A stretch of 42,359 bases of DNA from assembly GCA_021208135.1 (NCBI GenBank), contig JAJOKB010000013.1, forward strand, positions 1 to 42,359. Reading direction: 5' to 3'. Every line of letters starts with the position of its first letter. Within the stretch, counting starts at the first letter, position 1. The DNA is from Verrucomicrobiota bacterium. Its GTDB lineage: Bacteria; Verrucomicrobiota; Verrucomicrobiia; Opitutales; Oceanipulchritudinaceae. Shown piece by piece: positions 17,615 to 27,600 of the stretch. The translations under genes were made by a program, and so were the position numbers. A model generated the notes under the pieces. The model was not told the origin of the DNA. It made no database searches and saw only the letters and a list, made by a program, of their open reading frames with translations.

Positions 17615-18889
17615 CTAGCGAATCATTCCGGCAGCGACCGTTTCATTGGTGAACGGATCCACTAAAATGAGGCTGCCGGTAATACGATTGCGGCGGTAAC
17701 TATCAAAAAACAGGGGAGCGCTGACCCGCAGGTGCACCCGCCCAATCCCATTCAGCTGCAGGGAATCCACGCCTTCCTGCTTATGAAGTGTGTTGACATC
17801 CACCGCATACTGGATTTCGCGAACCACTGCTTTAACCTCCTTTGTGGTATGACGGAGTATAAATTTGGCCCCGGCTGTCAGTGGCTTCTTCTCAGAAAAC
17901 CAGCACAGCATGCAATCAATGTCCTGGGAAATATGGGGTTGATTGCGGGTTTTAACCAACATGTCCCCACGGCTGATATCTATTTCGCGATCCAAGGTAA
18001 TCGCCACCGACATGGGATGAAAGGCTTCGTCAAGCTCACCGTCAGCCGTATGAATCGCTTTGATTTTCGCCTCAAAACCACTCGGAAGCGCTAATATTTC
18101 ATCGCCCGGTTTAAACACCCCGCCAGCTATCCGCCCCGCATAACCGCGAAAGTCGTGCCATTCGTTGGAATGGGGGCGAATGACGTACTGCACCGGGAAA
18201 CGGGCATCCACATGATTGGCGTCTGAGCCGATGTAAACAGTTTCCAAATTGTACAGCAGTGTGGATCCGCCATACCACGGCATATTGGGGGACTTTTCCA
18301 CAACATTATCGCCGAGCAATGCACTGATCGGAATAAACGTCATTTGTGGAATATCCAACCGTGAGGCAAAATCCTTGTAGGTGCGGACGATATCATTGTA
18401 GACCTGTTCCGACCAATCGACCAAATCCATTTTATTGATACACACGATCACGTGCTGAATGCGCAGCAAACTGGCAATGAAAGAATGCCGACAGGTTTGC
18501 TCCACCACCCCCTTACGGGCATCAACCAGAATGATAGCGAGATTGGCAGTCGAAGCCCCGGTAACCATATTCCGGGTGTATTGAATATGCCCTGGGGTGT
18601 CAGCGATGATGAACTTGCGTCTGGGAGTGGCAAAATAGCGGTAGGCAACATCAATGGTTATCCCCTGCTCGCGTTCAGCCCTCAAGCCGTCCGTCAACAG
18701 TGCCAAATCAACGTGACCATCCCCCCGATTGCGCGAGACACGCTCAACAGCTTCGAGCTGGTCCTCAAAAATGGACTTGGTATCGTACATCAAACGACCA
18801 ATTAAGGTCGACTTGCCGTCGTCAACGCTACCAGCGGTGGTAAAACGCAATAATTCAATGTCGGTTCCGACAGTTGTTGTGGTTTCCAT
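17615..18889 (-). CDS. cysN: Sulfate adenylyltransferase subunit 1 (GTPase) CysN
   Basis: Encodes 424 residues. CysN hydrolyses GTP to drive CysD formation of adenosine 5'-phosphosulfate from ATP and sulfate. The G motifs are complete: P-loop GSVDDGKST (20-28), DTPGH (97-101) and NKMD (152-155), followed by EF-Tu-like domains 2 and 3 ending in GSLILVDPFTNETVAAGMIR. There is no C-terminal CysC (APS kinase) domain. I chose ATG 18889 because METTTTVGTDIELLRFTTAG is the family start. As written the frame is open upstream through cysD, which would make a fusion. That is explained by one extra base at the cysD stop, not by a true fusion. Confidence 0.95.
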   Translation of the reverse strand: METTTTVGTDIELLRFTTAGSVDDGKSTLIGRLMYDTKSIFEDQLEAVERVSRNRGDGHVDLALLTDGLRAEREQGITIDVAYRYFATPRRKFIIADTPGHIQYTRNMVTGASTANLAIILVDARKGVVEQTCRHSFIASLLRIQHVIVCINKMDLVDWSEQVYNDIVRTYKDFASRLDIPQMTFIPISALLGDNVVEKSPNMPWYGGSTLLYNLETVYIGSDANHVDARFPVQYVIRPHSNEWHDFRGYAGRIAGGVFKPGDEILALPSGFEAKIKAIHTADGELDEAFHPMSVAITLDREIDISRGDMLVKTRNQPHISQDIDCMLCWFSEKKPLTAGAKFILRHTTKEVKAVVREIQYAVDVNTLHKQEGVDSLQLNGIGRVHLRVSAPLFFDSYRRNRITGSLILVDPFTNETVAAGMIR

Positions 18890-18918
18890 GTGCAAAAGCT
18901 TCAAAGTTCGAAAATTAA

Positions 18919-19821
18919 TCAAAAAATAGCCAGCGCGCTTGCGATCTTCCATCGCTGTCTCGGAACGCTTGTCATCTGCTCTGGTGCCTCGCTCCGTTTG
19001 CCGGGCCGCAGCGACCTCGGCGATGACCGCATCCAAATCAGCAGCAGTGGATTCCACCGCACCGGTACAGGTCGCATCACCAATGGTTCGAAAACGTACG
19101 GTTTTGCGCTCAGCTTGCTCACCATCTTGCACCTGAATAAAGTCTGTAACCGCCAACAAAGTTCCTCCCCGGGCGATAACATCACGCTCATGCGAGAAAT
19201 AAATGTGCGGCAGCACTATGCCCTCCCGTTTGATGTACATCCAAATGTCCATCTCGGTCCAATTCGACAAAGGAAACACCCGGAAATGTTCCCCTGGATT
19301 CTTGCGCCCATTGAACAAATTCCACAACTCCGGCCTCTGATTTTTCGGATCCCACTGACCAAAATCATCGCGGTGACTGAAAAAGCGTTCCTTGGCGCGT
19401 GCCTTCTCTTCATCTCTACGGGCGCCACCCAGGGCAGCATCAAAACCATGCTCTTCAATCGCATCCAAGAGCGTCACTGTCTGCAATCCATTCCGGCTGG
19501 CATTAGGCCCCTTTTCCTCCACTACACGCCCCTTTCGAATAGATTCCTCCACACTGGCAACCACCAGCGCGCGCCCAGCTTCTCCACATACTCATCCCGA
19601 TACACTATGGTTTCGGGAAAATTATGCCCGGTATCCACATGCATGAGTGGCATAGGCATGCGACCAGGCCAAAATGCCTTGCGCGCTACGTGGGCCAGCA
19701 CAATGGAATCTTTGCCGCCACTGAAAAGTATTACGGGATTCTGGAATTGCGCCGCCACCTCGCGCAGCACAAATACGGCCTCGGCTTCCAGTGTATCCAA
19801 GTGATTCAGCGAATATTTCAT
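18919..19821 (-). CDS. cysD: Sulfate adenylyltransferase subunit 2 CysD, with two frameshifts
   Basis: The repaired length is 300 residues (E. coli 302). A PP-loop ATP pyrophosphatase: SGGKDS near residue 34 of [23 protein letters not shown], then [26 protein letters not shown] and [15 protein letters not shown]. It adenylylates sulfate together with CysN. The first frameshift is in a GC-repeat at about 19566-19574 ([12 protein letters not shown] expected). The second is one extra A in the plus-strand A6 at 18921-18926. With five, the minus strand reads RKRAGYF then TGA, the normal CysD end. ATG 19821 matches the family start. cysN begins 29 bases on, so they form one operon. Confidence 0.93.
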
Positions 19822-19875
19822 AAACCAACTAACCAATCACACCCAGGCAGCCAGGCGCAAGCCCAAATTAAGGTT

Positions 19876-19895
19876 CATTGGGCAATTTACCAATG
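19876..19895. promoter_or_regulatory. CATTGG/CCAATG inverted repeat upstream of cysD
   Basis: CATTGG (19876-19881) and CCAATG (19890-19895) flank an 8-base AT-rich spacer, about 55 bases upstream of the cysD start. This geometry suits a dimeric repressor or activator site for sulfate assimilation. No SAM-riboswitch-like structure was seen in this leader. Speculative. Confidence 0.3.
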
Positions 19896-19959
19896 ATTAG
19901 ATATGCGAGTAGATTGTTGGCCGAAAACTAAAAATAATTGCAGAAAAATAAAAAAAATA

Positions 19960-20096
19960 ACTTGCGCTGGGCACAAAAATAGAGATGGTAGAAGCATCTT
20001 AAATTTCCCGCAAGGGAGTTTTGGGGTAACATATAAGGAGTAGTGAAATAGAAAATGATGGCGGGCAGCTTAGGGGTAGGCTGCCCGCCTTTTTTA
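19960..20096 (+). ncRNA. Candidate small transcript ending in a strong terminator
   Basis: Between the divergently placed cysD start and the beta-helix gene end, the plus strand carries an AT-rich block, then TTGCGC and AAAAATAGAG as possible promoter elements. About 100 bases follow without a convincing reading frame, then a perfect intrinsic terminator. No plus-strand protein gene precedes that terminator. The only frame after AAGGAG is a 17-codon one (MMAGSLGVGCPPFLLHTA) lying in the hairpin. A small RNA is the simplest reading. Promoter assignment is weak. Confidence 0.35.
20060..20095 (+). terminator. Strong intrinsic terminator
   Basis: A 10-bp perfect GC-rich stem, GGCGGGCAGC (60-69 of this block) with GCTGCCCGCC (80-89), a 10-base loop, and six T at 20090-20095. 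The T-tract is only on the plus strand, so it terminates plus-strand transcription. Confidence 0.85.
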
Positions 20097-20109
20097 TTGC
20101 ATACTGCTT

Positions 20110-20148
20110 AAAAAGCGAGGCTCCTTCACACAGTGTGTGAAAGAGCCT
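20110..20148 (-). terminator. Intrinsic terminator of the beta-helix protein gene
   Basis: An inverted repeat, AGGCTC-C-TTCACACA-G-TGTGTGAA-A-GAGCCT (20118-20148), makes a long stem with one internal mismatch pair. On the minus strand it is followed by CGC and five T (20110-20114). It lies about 80 bases past the stop of the minus-strand gene at 20226. A smaller hairpin, ATCAGCC/GGCTGAT (20164-20183), lies between. Confidence 0.7.
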
Positions 20149-20225
20149 GAAGTTTGAAGATGGATCAGCCTGGTGGGGCTGATGATTTTAAGTTATGGGG
20201 TCAATGACTTAGCGGAGTGGCTACC

Positions 20226-22757
20226 TTAGCGAAAGGTACGAATCCGATAAAATCTGGCTTCCTCTGAGGACACGGGACTCTCGTGTTCGAGATTGAGCTC
20301 AGCACCAGTACCTTGAATGGCCTCGCCCACAGAAATCCAACTGTCGGACTGCAGGTTGCTGGACATCTCCAGCTGATACCACTGACCTTCTGTGGACTCC
20401 TGCAGGGTCACCATTATACCGGTTGAACTAACCGTGAGTATCGGACTGTCCATTGGCTCCAGAACTGAACTGCCAAGCTCCAGCACAGCCACTGCGCTGA
20501 CACCGGTTGACAGGTCATCGGCGGAATTGATGGCTACAACACGATACTCGATCGAGTTTGCCTTACTCAAGGGAGCTGTGTGGTCCATCCACAACTGCGG
20601 ATTCAGCTCAGAGACCATGGTAGGCTGAGCGACAATGGAAACGCTGCCTATAAGTTCCAGCGGGTCTTGAACAGTGGTAAGCGTTGGCAGTAAATTAGAT
20701 CGCGGACGATAGGCAATGACATGCCAATCGCCACCATCAATGCTGCGCTCAACCCGGAAACCCAATTCGTTGGTGGCGGTATCGGCCCAGGTAATCCTGA
20801 CAGCGGTATCATTGATGATTTCTGCCACTACATCCACAGGCGCACTCACCGCATCTTCATGGTCGACAATGATACCATCGACAGGTTCCAACGGTCCACC
20901 ATGGTTGGCACCGGAACCAATCCCCAAGGTTGACCGTCCGTTGAGTCCGGTTCGGCTGATGGATACGTCCAACAAATAATTCAATCCGGTCTCAGGACTC
21001 TGCAAACGGGAGGAATCCAAAGTGCCTACCTGCGCAGGATTGACAGAGGCATTGCCCAACAAGAGGAATCCAAATTGTTGTTGATTGTAGGAACCAATCC
21101 ATCCTTTTGCACCATCCTGGCCTATGGTGCCCGGGCCCTTATTGACCCGACTGCTGATGTTGTATGTCCAGGCCCAGCTATAGACACCGACTCGATTGTG
21201 TTCCTGAGAAATGATACCTTCGCCATCATTGCCAATGGATCCTGGGTTGACTACCGAGTTGTGGTGCATCCACAGGTTGCGCCCGCCAATGTCATAGCCA
21301 CGGTTCATGTAGTCACTGGCGGAAGTCGCTGTCTGCCAACTCCAACCATCAAAAGATACACCGCCCAAGTCGATAGACGTCATGGGATTATAAGTCGGCG
21401 ATGTTGAGTCCACACCAAACACCTGAGGATTGGTGATATAGCCAGCGTAAATCGTGCGATGGATCATGTATTTCTCAGCATGGTTGTTGAGAATGACGAC
21501 CCCATCCCCTGCGATTTCAAAATTTTTGTTGCCCCGATTGAACACCCAGTTGTCGCGCACAATGACATTGGGGGCATTCATGCCAACGCCGGGTCCAATC
21601 ACCGTAGCCGAGTTGTGATTACCACCAAAGCCGGACTTGTTGATGTCGATACCGATACCGTTGGCGTGGTCAAAGAGCATATTTCTGAAATTGTTACCTG
21701 AATGCAGCTGCCGGAACACGAAGTTTTGGGTCGGCTTGGCGATAACATTGTTAGCCACAAATACGTTGCTACCGTAGGCCATCAAGCGACCGGCAAAACG
21801 AAAATGCGCAAAAGCATCGACAGGAGAGTTGCTGGCATGGGGACGCAGCATGTCCGCATGGGCAGCCGCATTCTCCAAGCGCACGCCCATGATCAATCGA
21901 CCACTGCCCATGGCAACCGGATTGGCGTTGGCATTGCCCGGGTTGGTTTTGCCAATGAGTGCATCCAAATAGTGCATGCCGGTTGGAGTATGGCCACCCC
22001 AGGTTTCAGCCTCGGGTGCACCTGCAGGCCAATCGATTTTTGCCTGATTGGCTCGCCACCAACCGTCCACCCGGCGCTGAGCCCACTCTTGATGGAAGCC
22101 AAAGGTAATGACACCACTCTCCAGGCGCACATTGACCACACCCACGTTGTTGACGTCAGCTACTGTACCACCTTCAGGGCGCATTAGCCCAATCAAGCTC
22201 CAGTCAGCAGGTAAGGTGCCGGCAGCATTGGCTTGCAGGGTAACCGGACACGTGCCCCGGTTAACCCGTGGAAACACAAAAACGGTGCCGGGATCCAAAG
22301 AGAAAGTGACATCATTGGCAAATAAAGGATCGTTGGGATTGTCAGTGGCACGGATAACAGCCTGGTCATGACCGCTGGTAAGATCTGCACCACGAATGAC
22401 CACTCCGCTGCGCAACATGAGTCCACGACTCATTGGCCCCATACCGGCCCCGTAGCCCATATCAGGCAATTCAAATTCCCAGATTCCGGCGGGATAATAA
22501 AGCACCCCGCCGCCTTGAGCGTAGAGTTCATCGCGGGCGTTTTCAAAGCGCTCAAAATGGTTGTCACCATTGGTGTAAGTGGACATGTCAATCACGTTGT
22601 CCCAACGCAATTGATCGGTCCAAATTGGATATTCGCCGGGACCATAAAAACTGGCTGCCGGGTTATCGGTAGGAACCTGTGCAGTAACAAAGGAAACCGC
22701 TGCCAAGGCACAAGTAACACTCAGTAGAGAATAGAGGGGGAGGTATTTCATAATCAT
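20226..22757 (-). CDS. Secreted right-handed beta-helix protein, pectate-lyase-like, with fibronectin III module
   Basis: Encodes 843 residues, intact. A signal peptide (about 1-27) ends at SFVTAQ. Residues about 50-130 have the start of a pectate-lyase-3-type helix (ARDELYAQGGGVLYYPAGIWEF, LMLRSGVVIRGAD). About 190-560 is a series of Asn-rich coils (NVFVANNVIAKPTQNFVFR, VIVRDNWVFNRGNKNFEI, GVVILNNHAEKY, LWMHHNSVVNPG) typical of parallel beta-helix glycan-active enzymes. About 630-730 is a fibronectin-III-like module (VDVVAEIINDTAVRITWADT, LGFRVERSIDGG). The last 70 residues (WYQLEMSSNLQSDSWISVGE, ARFYRIR) are a common Verrucomicrobiota C-terminal module. A catalytic lyase or hydrolase residue set could not be fixed. 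It belongs with the lyase and PEP-CTERM genes upstream. Confidence 0.85.
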   Translation of the reverse strand: MIMKYLPLYSLLSVTCALAAVSFVTAQVPTDNPAASFYGPGEYPIWTDQLRWDNVIDMSTYTNGDNHFERFENARDELYAQGGGVLYYPAGIWEFELPDMGYGAGMGPMSRGLMLRSGVVIRGADLTSGHDQAVIRATDNPNDPLFANDVTFSLDPGTVFVFPRVNRGTCPVTLQANAAGTLPADWSLIGLMRPEGGTVADVNNVGVVNVRLESGVITFGFHQEWAQRRVDGWWRANQAKIDWPAGAPEAETWGGHTPTGMHYLDALIGKTNPGNANANPVAMGSGRLIMGVRLENAAAHADMLRPHASNSPVDAFAHFRFAGRLMAYGSNVFVANNVIAKPTQNFVFRQLHSGNNFRNMLFDHANGIGIDINKSGFGGNHNSATVIGPGVGMNAPNVIVRDNWVFNRGNKNFEIAGDGVVILNNHAEKYMIHRTIYAGYITNPQVFGVDSTSPTYNPMTSIDLGGVSFDGWSWQTATSASDYMNRGYDIGGRNLWMHHNSVVNPGSIGNDGEGIISQEHNRVGVYSWAWTYNISSRVNKGPGTIGQDGAKGWIGSYNQQQFGFLLLGNASVNPAQVGTLDSSRLQSPETGLNYLLDVSISRTGLNGRSTLGIGSGANHGGPLEPVDGIIVDHEDAVSAPVDVVAEIINDTAVRITWADTATNELGFRVERSIDGGDWHVIAYRPRSNLLPTLTTVQDPLELIGSVSIVAQPTMVSELNPQLWMDHTAPLSKANSIEYRVVAINSADDLSTGVSAVAVLELGSSVLEPMDSPILTVSSTGIMVTLQESTEGQWYQLEMSSNLQSDSWISVGEAIQGTGAELNLEHESPVSSEEARFYRIRTFR

Positions 22758-22950
22758 TAATACGTCACTAAAGGTAGGATAAAAGTACGACAGCCGCAGG
22801 ATCTGCCGGAGCAGATCCGCAGATCTGAATGGGTTGTGCCTGCTAATTGGATGAAAGCAGACGCGGGGGACAAAAAAGGCGAAACGCTCACATTCTGCTC
22901 CGTGGAACAGTGCTCGCGCTTCGCCCGTTTGGTGAGATTCTGACTATAGA

Positions 22951-22978
22951 GTTGAGCGGACCACTGGGTCCGCACAAC
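22951..22978 (-). terminator. GC-rich hairpin after a PEP-CTERM gene
   Basis: GCGGACC/GGTCCGC with a 4-base loop (22956-22973) is extended by GTTG/CAAC with one mismatch. It starts 14 bases past the stop of the minus-strand gene at 22992. There is no clear T-tract, so it may be a processed 3' end or a Rho-independent terminator of poor quality. The rest of 22758-22991 holds no gene. Confidence 0.45.
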
Positions 22979-22991
22979 TATGCTATCACCC

Positions 22992-23807
22992 TTACCGGCG
23001 ACGGCGATAAGCCACTACACCCAACACCAACAAACCAAAGATAGCAGCATAGGTAGAAGGCTCGGGGATGGCTACGACCGAGAATGTGTCGAAACGGACA
23101 GTTTGACCTGACGGTGACCACGCATAAAGGCCGAGGGCCGTGACTTGACCACTTAAATCAGAGGTAGCAATGCTAGTGGAGGTATTCATGCCGGATGGTG
23201 AACCGTTGCCTTGCACAGCGAGTTCATGCCAGAGGGTGGTATCCAAAACTGACAAAGTGCTAGGCGACCATATAGCGTTGCTGGCATTGGTAAAGCTGGT
23301 TGCGGAAGCATACCATTGGCCGTCAACCTGAATTAGAGCCCTTACGCGGGCAGAACTGCTGTTGTTGCGTTGTTCCCAGGAAAAAGAGGTCAACTTGGAA
23401 ATATCGGCTCCCTCCAAGGCCCAATCACCCATGCCTGCGGTGGGAACGGAAAAGATAAACCGAGTAGCGTTGCCACCATCCGTAGTTGAGAAAGTAAAAC
23501 CAGCGGACAATCCGGTTCCGTGAGGGGCGGTGGCATTGATGTCGGCTACCGTCGCACCTCCAGCAGAGGATGCAGCGCCGCCTGCATCTATATTATTTGA
23601 AAACACGGTGCTGGTACCATTGGCATTGGTTTCCGAAGCACCACGGGAGCGGGCGGCAAACCAACCGTATGATGCAAATGTCTGATTCGACCCAGTGTTA
23701 TTCGAAAACGATTGCTGGTAAACGATCACCTGCCCCTGGGCATGTGCGGGCGAGAATAAGGCTGCTGCGCTGAGCAGCAATAGAGAATATTTGACGGAAT
23801 GATTCAT
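22992..23807 (-). CDS. PEP-CTERM sorted extracellular protein
   Basis: Encodes 271 residues, intact. A signal peptide (about 1-23) ends at SPAHA. The body is Ser/Thr/Asn-rich with beta-strand pattern (FSNNTGSNQTFASYGW, ADISKLTSFSWEQRNNSS), like other lectin-fold PEP-CTERM proteins. The C-terminus is a textbook sorting signal: IPEPSTYAAIFGLLVLGVVA, then YRRRR. PEP-CTERM proteins are processed by an exosortase and are linked to exopolysaccharide export. No exosortase gene is in the window. It lies 35 bases after the next gene's stop on the same strand and shares its tail almost exactly, so the two are functionally paired. Confidence 0.9.
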   Translation of the reverse strand: MNHSVKYSLLLLSAAALFSPAHAQGQVIVYQQSFSNNTGSNQTFASYGWFAARSRGASETNANGTSTVFSNNIDAGGAASSAGGATVADINATAPHGTGLSAGFTFSTTDGGNATRFIFSVPTAGMGDWALEGADISKLTSFSWEQRNNSSSARVRALIQVDGQWYASATSFTNASNAIWSPSTLSVLDTTLWHELAVQGNGSPSGMNTSTSIATSDLSGQVTALGLYAWSPSGQTVRFDTFSVVAIPEPSTYAAIFGLLVLGVVAYRRRR

Positions 23808-23842
23808 AGTGAATTTGGGTTAAGGAGTTGCGAAAGAAAGGG

Positions 23843-24537
23843 TTAGCGACGGCGACGCCAAGCGACAAAGCCAAGCATGACCAGCCCGAAAATTGCGGCA
23901 TAGGTGGAAGGCTCGGGAATCACGGTGAGGTTGTTGATTCCACCCACGTGATGCTGATTGGCTTGATTGGGGAAATTCCAGCGCAGCCACAATTCCTGCC
24001 CGGGAGCCCAGGAGATGGATGCAATGGTTGCATTGACTTGCACCGTTGATCCCTCAGCCATTGGACTCAAATTTACGGATGCGGTTGGAACTGGATTGGT
24101 GGCAGCACCAACCGAACCTTCGCCGGCATCAAAAACCCCAAAATTCAGGGTCAGGCTGCGGTCCTGAGTTCCGGAGCGTTTGCGCAGAGCAATGACATCG
24201 TAGGTCAGGATGGCCTCTGAATATGTGATGCTGGATGTGTTGGTGAGCACCAGCAAACCGCATCATTGACATTGACCAAGGCCAGGTCGCCTGCCCCCAG
24301 GTTGACACTTTGCAAATCCGAGTTGGTGAGCGATGTGCTCCCAGAGGTCGCACGGTAGTTAATGGTAGTGGCACTGCTGAACCAACCGGGCAAGGTGGAA
24401 TTGTTGGTCCATGCTCCAGTGCTGGTTGGCAGCGTTTGGAAGTCCTGGAGATAGGTGCCGGAAAAAGGTAGGACCGCCAAGGCATGGGTTGCAGCGGCTA
24501 CGATAGCACAGGATACGAGTGTAGTGATTTTCTTCAT
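23843..24537 (-). CDS. Second PEP-CTERM extracellular protein, frameshifted
   Basis: The repaired length is 231 residues. A signal peptide (MKKITTLVSCAIVAAATHALA) is followed by LPFSGTYLQDFQTLPTS and GWFSSATTINYRATSG, common in Opitutia PEP-CTERM proteins. The tail is IPEPSTYAAIFGLVMLGFVAWRRRR split over the stop-transfer signal. The frame breaks near 24258-24260. One added base gives VNDAGLLVLTNTSSITYSEAILTYDVIALRKRSG. It probably binds or shapes the extracellular matrix together with the gene at 22992. Without repair the second half would be lost, including the sorting signal. Confidence 0.8.
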
Positions 24538-24614
24538 AGGTAGTTTAATTTATCAGAGTTTGGGAAAGTCCACAATGCGCCCAAGCGTCATAGTATGGCA
24601 AATTTGCGTCAGCA

Positions 24615-27600
24615 CTACGGGTTGTTAACGAACAGGCGCAAGCGGTAAAAATTGCGTTCGGGAGCGATGGGCAATTCGAGTTGCCAATAAGTGTGATTCT
24701 CCTCGACAGTGCCCTCCCAAGGAGCGGAGGGCAGCGTCTGCCATGAATGCAAGTCCACTGAATGTTCCAAAAGGAATCCGACCCCGGCAGCCTGTGCCGC
24801 TTGCCGAAAACTGAAGGTCAATGTCTCGTGCGCGGATGCGTGCATCTGCCAAATGGAGCTTTGATCGGCAGGCTCCAATGGATGCAGCCCAAAGAAAAAC
24901 TTATGCAGATTGGAAATCCCATCACCTGCCGGACTGGCAAGGGGTGTCATTTGCGCCGAAGTCAAGACATCAGCGAATTGTCCAATCCATTGATCAAAAG
25001 CATCATCAGCGCCGGTGGCGACCACTGAAAATTGTAACACATCACTGGTCAGTACAATTTGGCCATTACGCACCAGTTCCGCAATTAACCAATACTCTCC
25101 GGGTGCCAGGTCATCCACTTCAAAACTACCCGCAGCCAGTCCGGAATTCATCGCTTCGCCGTTGAGTCGATATACGATTGAAAACTCCTCATTGTCAGGA
25201 TTATCGACCTGGGCGTGGAGCAAGACGGCTTGGCCTTGAGCGAAGACTTCACCATAACCGGGCTCGAGCCATGTAATTTCGAATCGGCTTTCTGGTTCAC
25301 TGAGCGACCTGCTTTCGGCGGGACCCACCTGAAAACTACCTGGCAGGAGACGGGAAGGATCATCAGCAATCATAAGCCGATCCAATTTCATGCCGGCCTC
25401 GCGACGCTGCAGGTGAATAGTATGCAAGCCTGCTTCCAGATGTCCGAGGCTTTGGATACGCGCTGTTGGCAACCATGCCCAACTGGTGGAGGTTCCTTCA
25501 AATACTCTGCTGGTCCGCAGACTCCCGTTCAAGCCCAGGTGCAATGAATCGTAACTTCCTGAGGAGCAATGCGTCGGATGGAAACATAATATGTCCCGGG
25601 ATTCGTTATCTGCACCGCGTAAACCACCTCCGCGCCAGCTGGCCAGTTTACGTTGCCGCTAATTTCAGGCAGCGCGACATAACCGGAACCGGCAAATCCG
25701 GCCGTTGATGACTGCACACTCCACTCGATGGAATCGCCATTGCGACGGAGTTCCCTGAAGTGCTCCCCTTCAATGACCACAAGACCGTTGTCTTCGACGA
25801 AGACGCGAGGATCAGGCTCTTCAACCAGAATGGTCAGCTCGGTACTGGCACTGGCTCCTTCATCATCGTAAACGGTCAACACAACCGTATGCTCACCTAC
25901 TTCGCGGAAAGAATAGACTGGCTGTGGTCCAAAAAGAACCTGCCCAGGCCCAACTGTCCACTCCCATGCCACCACAGTACCGTCAGGATCACTGGATTGA
26001 GTGCCGTCGAACACTACAGTAAACGGCGGCACCCCGGCGATACGGTTGGCAGCAATCACTGCTGTCGGAGGCAGATTGCCAACGGTAATCACGGTTGTGC
26101 CCAAAACACCTGCAGCGTAAGCCGAAACAAGGAACTCACCGCGCTCACCATTGGAAGTAAACAAACCATTGCTACCAACCTGACCACCGGCGTCGACAGA
26201 CCAATCAAATCCAGAGGGTTGCGGTTGCATCCATTCGCCGAATTGATCGAGCAGGACTGCACTGAAGGCGAGGGTGGTTCCCGGTGAAATAATCGGAAAT
26301 TCAGGTAAAATTGCCACTGACTGCGCATACCGGGGCTCATCGACAAAGATCTGAGTCACAGCTTGATGAGCTGAACCGTTGCTCGCGGTGACCGTCAGGC
26401 GGGGAAAATAATTGCCCCCTTGCTGGTAGATGTGTTGCACCTGCGCACCGGTTGCGAAGTTACCATCGCCAAAATCCCAAGCGTAAGATACCAGAGTGGT
26501 GCCCAATGGCGCAGTGCTCGCGGTGGCATTGAAACTAACCGTTAAAGGCGCAAATCCGGTACTTGGATTAACTTCGAAAAGAGCCTCTGGGCGAGGTTCA
26601 ATCGAATCAAACTGGAATGAGGCAAAAGTACCCACCCCGGTACTACCGTTAAACAGGAAAATAACATCGTGCATTCCGCTGACCGGAGGGATCTCCAACT
26701 CGAAGGTATTGCTTGATCCGCTCAATTGGATACGTCCCAGCGCGGGATTGTCGCGGCTATTCAGGAATACATCCACATGGCCGCCATTGAGTACATTGAA
26801 CTGCAAGCGCAGCAAATTGGCTCCGTTGCCCGGGCCAAAATCAACCATGTAGTAATCGACTCGTCCATTGCGATTGATGTACCCTACCCCACCCGGAACC
26901 GGACGCGGACCGTTAGTGGCATCGTAAGTAACGGCAGGCGTAACCGCAAATGCATCCCTCGGCTGTACCACATGGATCAGGACTGGATGTGATTCCAAGT
27001 GGGTGCCATCGGCAAATTGGACGCGGGCTGTGGCGACATGGCGCCCAGTGACCGGATTGTTCCAGACTAAATTCCAAGGCGCACTGTTGTCCTGCCCCAC
27101 CACTGCTCCGTTAATACGCAACTCCACATGGGTGACTTCGCGTCCTCCCGCATCCAGTTGCAGATCTACGGCCAAAGGTCGCTGGGAGGGCACCCGACTA
27201 CCTCCTGTTGGACTCGCTATAGCTACGAATGGCTCAGTCCAATTGGCAGCCTGAATACTGTCAGGGGCGATGGTGATTGTTTGGCCGCCGACTTGCAAGG
27301 TGCGGAACAATCCTGTTCCCGGTGCGGTAATGCTTGGTATGGGCTGATGCTCTTCCAATACGGTCATCACTACCAGGAATTCTCCATCCTGACTTTGGAA
27401 ATCAATCCACTTGTTATGGGTAAAAATCTCATCACCAAACGGAAATTTATCGCCATTGTCCATGGCACCATCGCGCAAAAAGGTGCCAGTGCGAAAGGTG
27501 ACGCTCTGCGGATGTACCACCGTAACGACCATGCGTTCGCCAGTGGGCGACTGGATAGTGAATTGATTATCCCCGGTCATGATGTCGTGCATGCCAGCCG

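Noticed and set aside
17615..19564. Genuine CysD-CysN fusion enzyme
   Set aside because: The linker starts exactly at the normal CysD end, and one base less in a homopolymer restores the stop. Same error type as elsewhere.
18890..19804. 304-codon plus-strand frame opposite cysD
   Set aside because: It is a shadow of cysD. The minus strand carries every conserved CysD motif.
19822..19960. SAM or other riboswitch in the cysD leader
   Set aside because: No conserved riboswitch core or nested stems could be drawn. Only a short CATTGG/CCAATG pair was visible.
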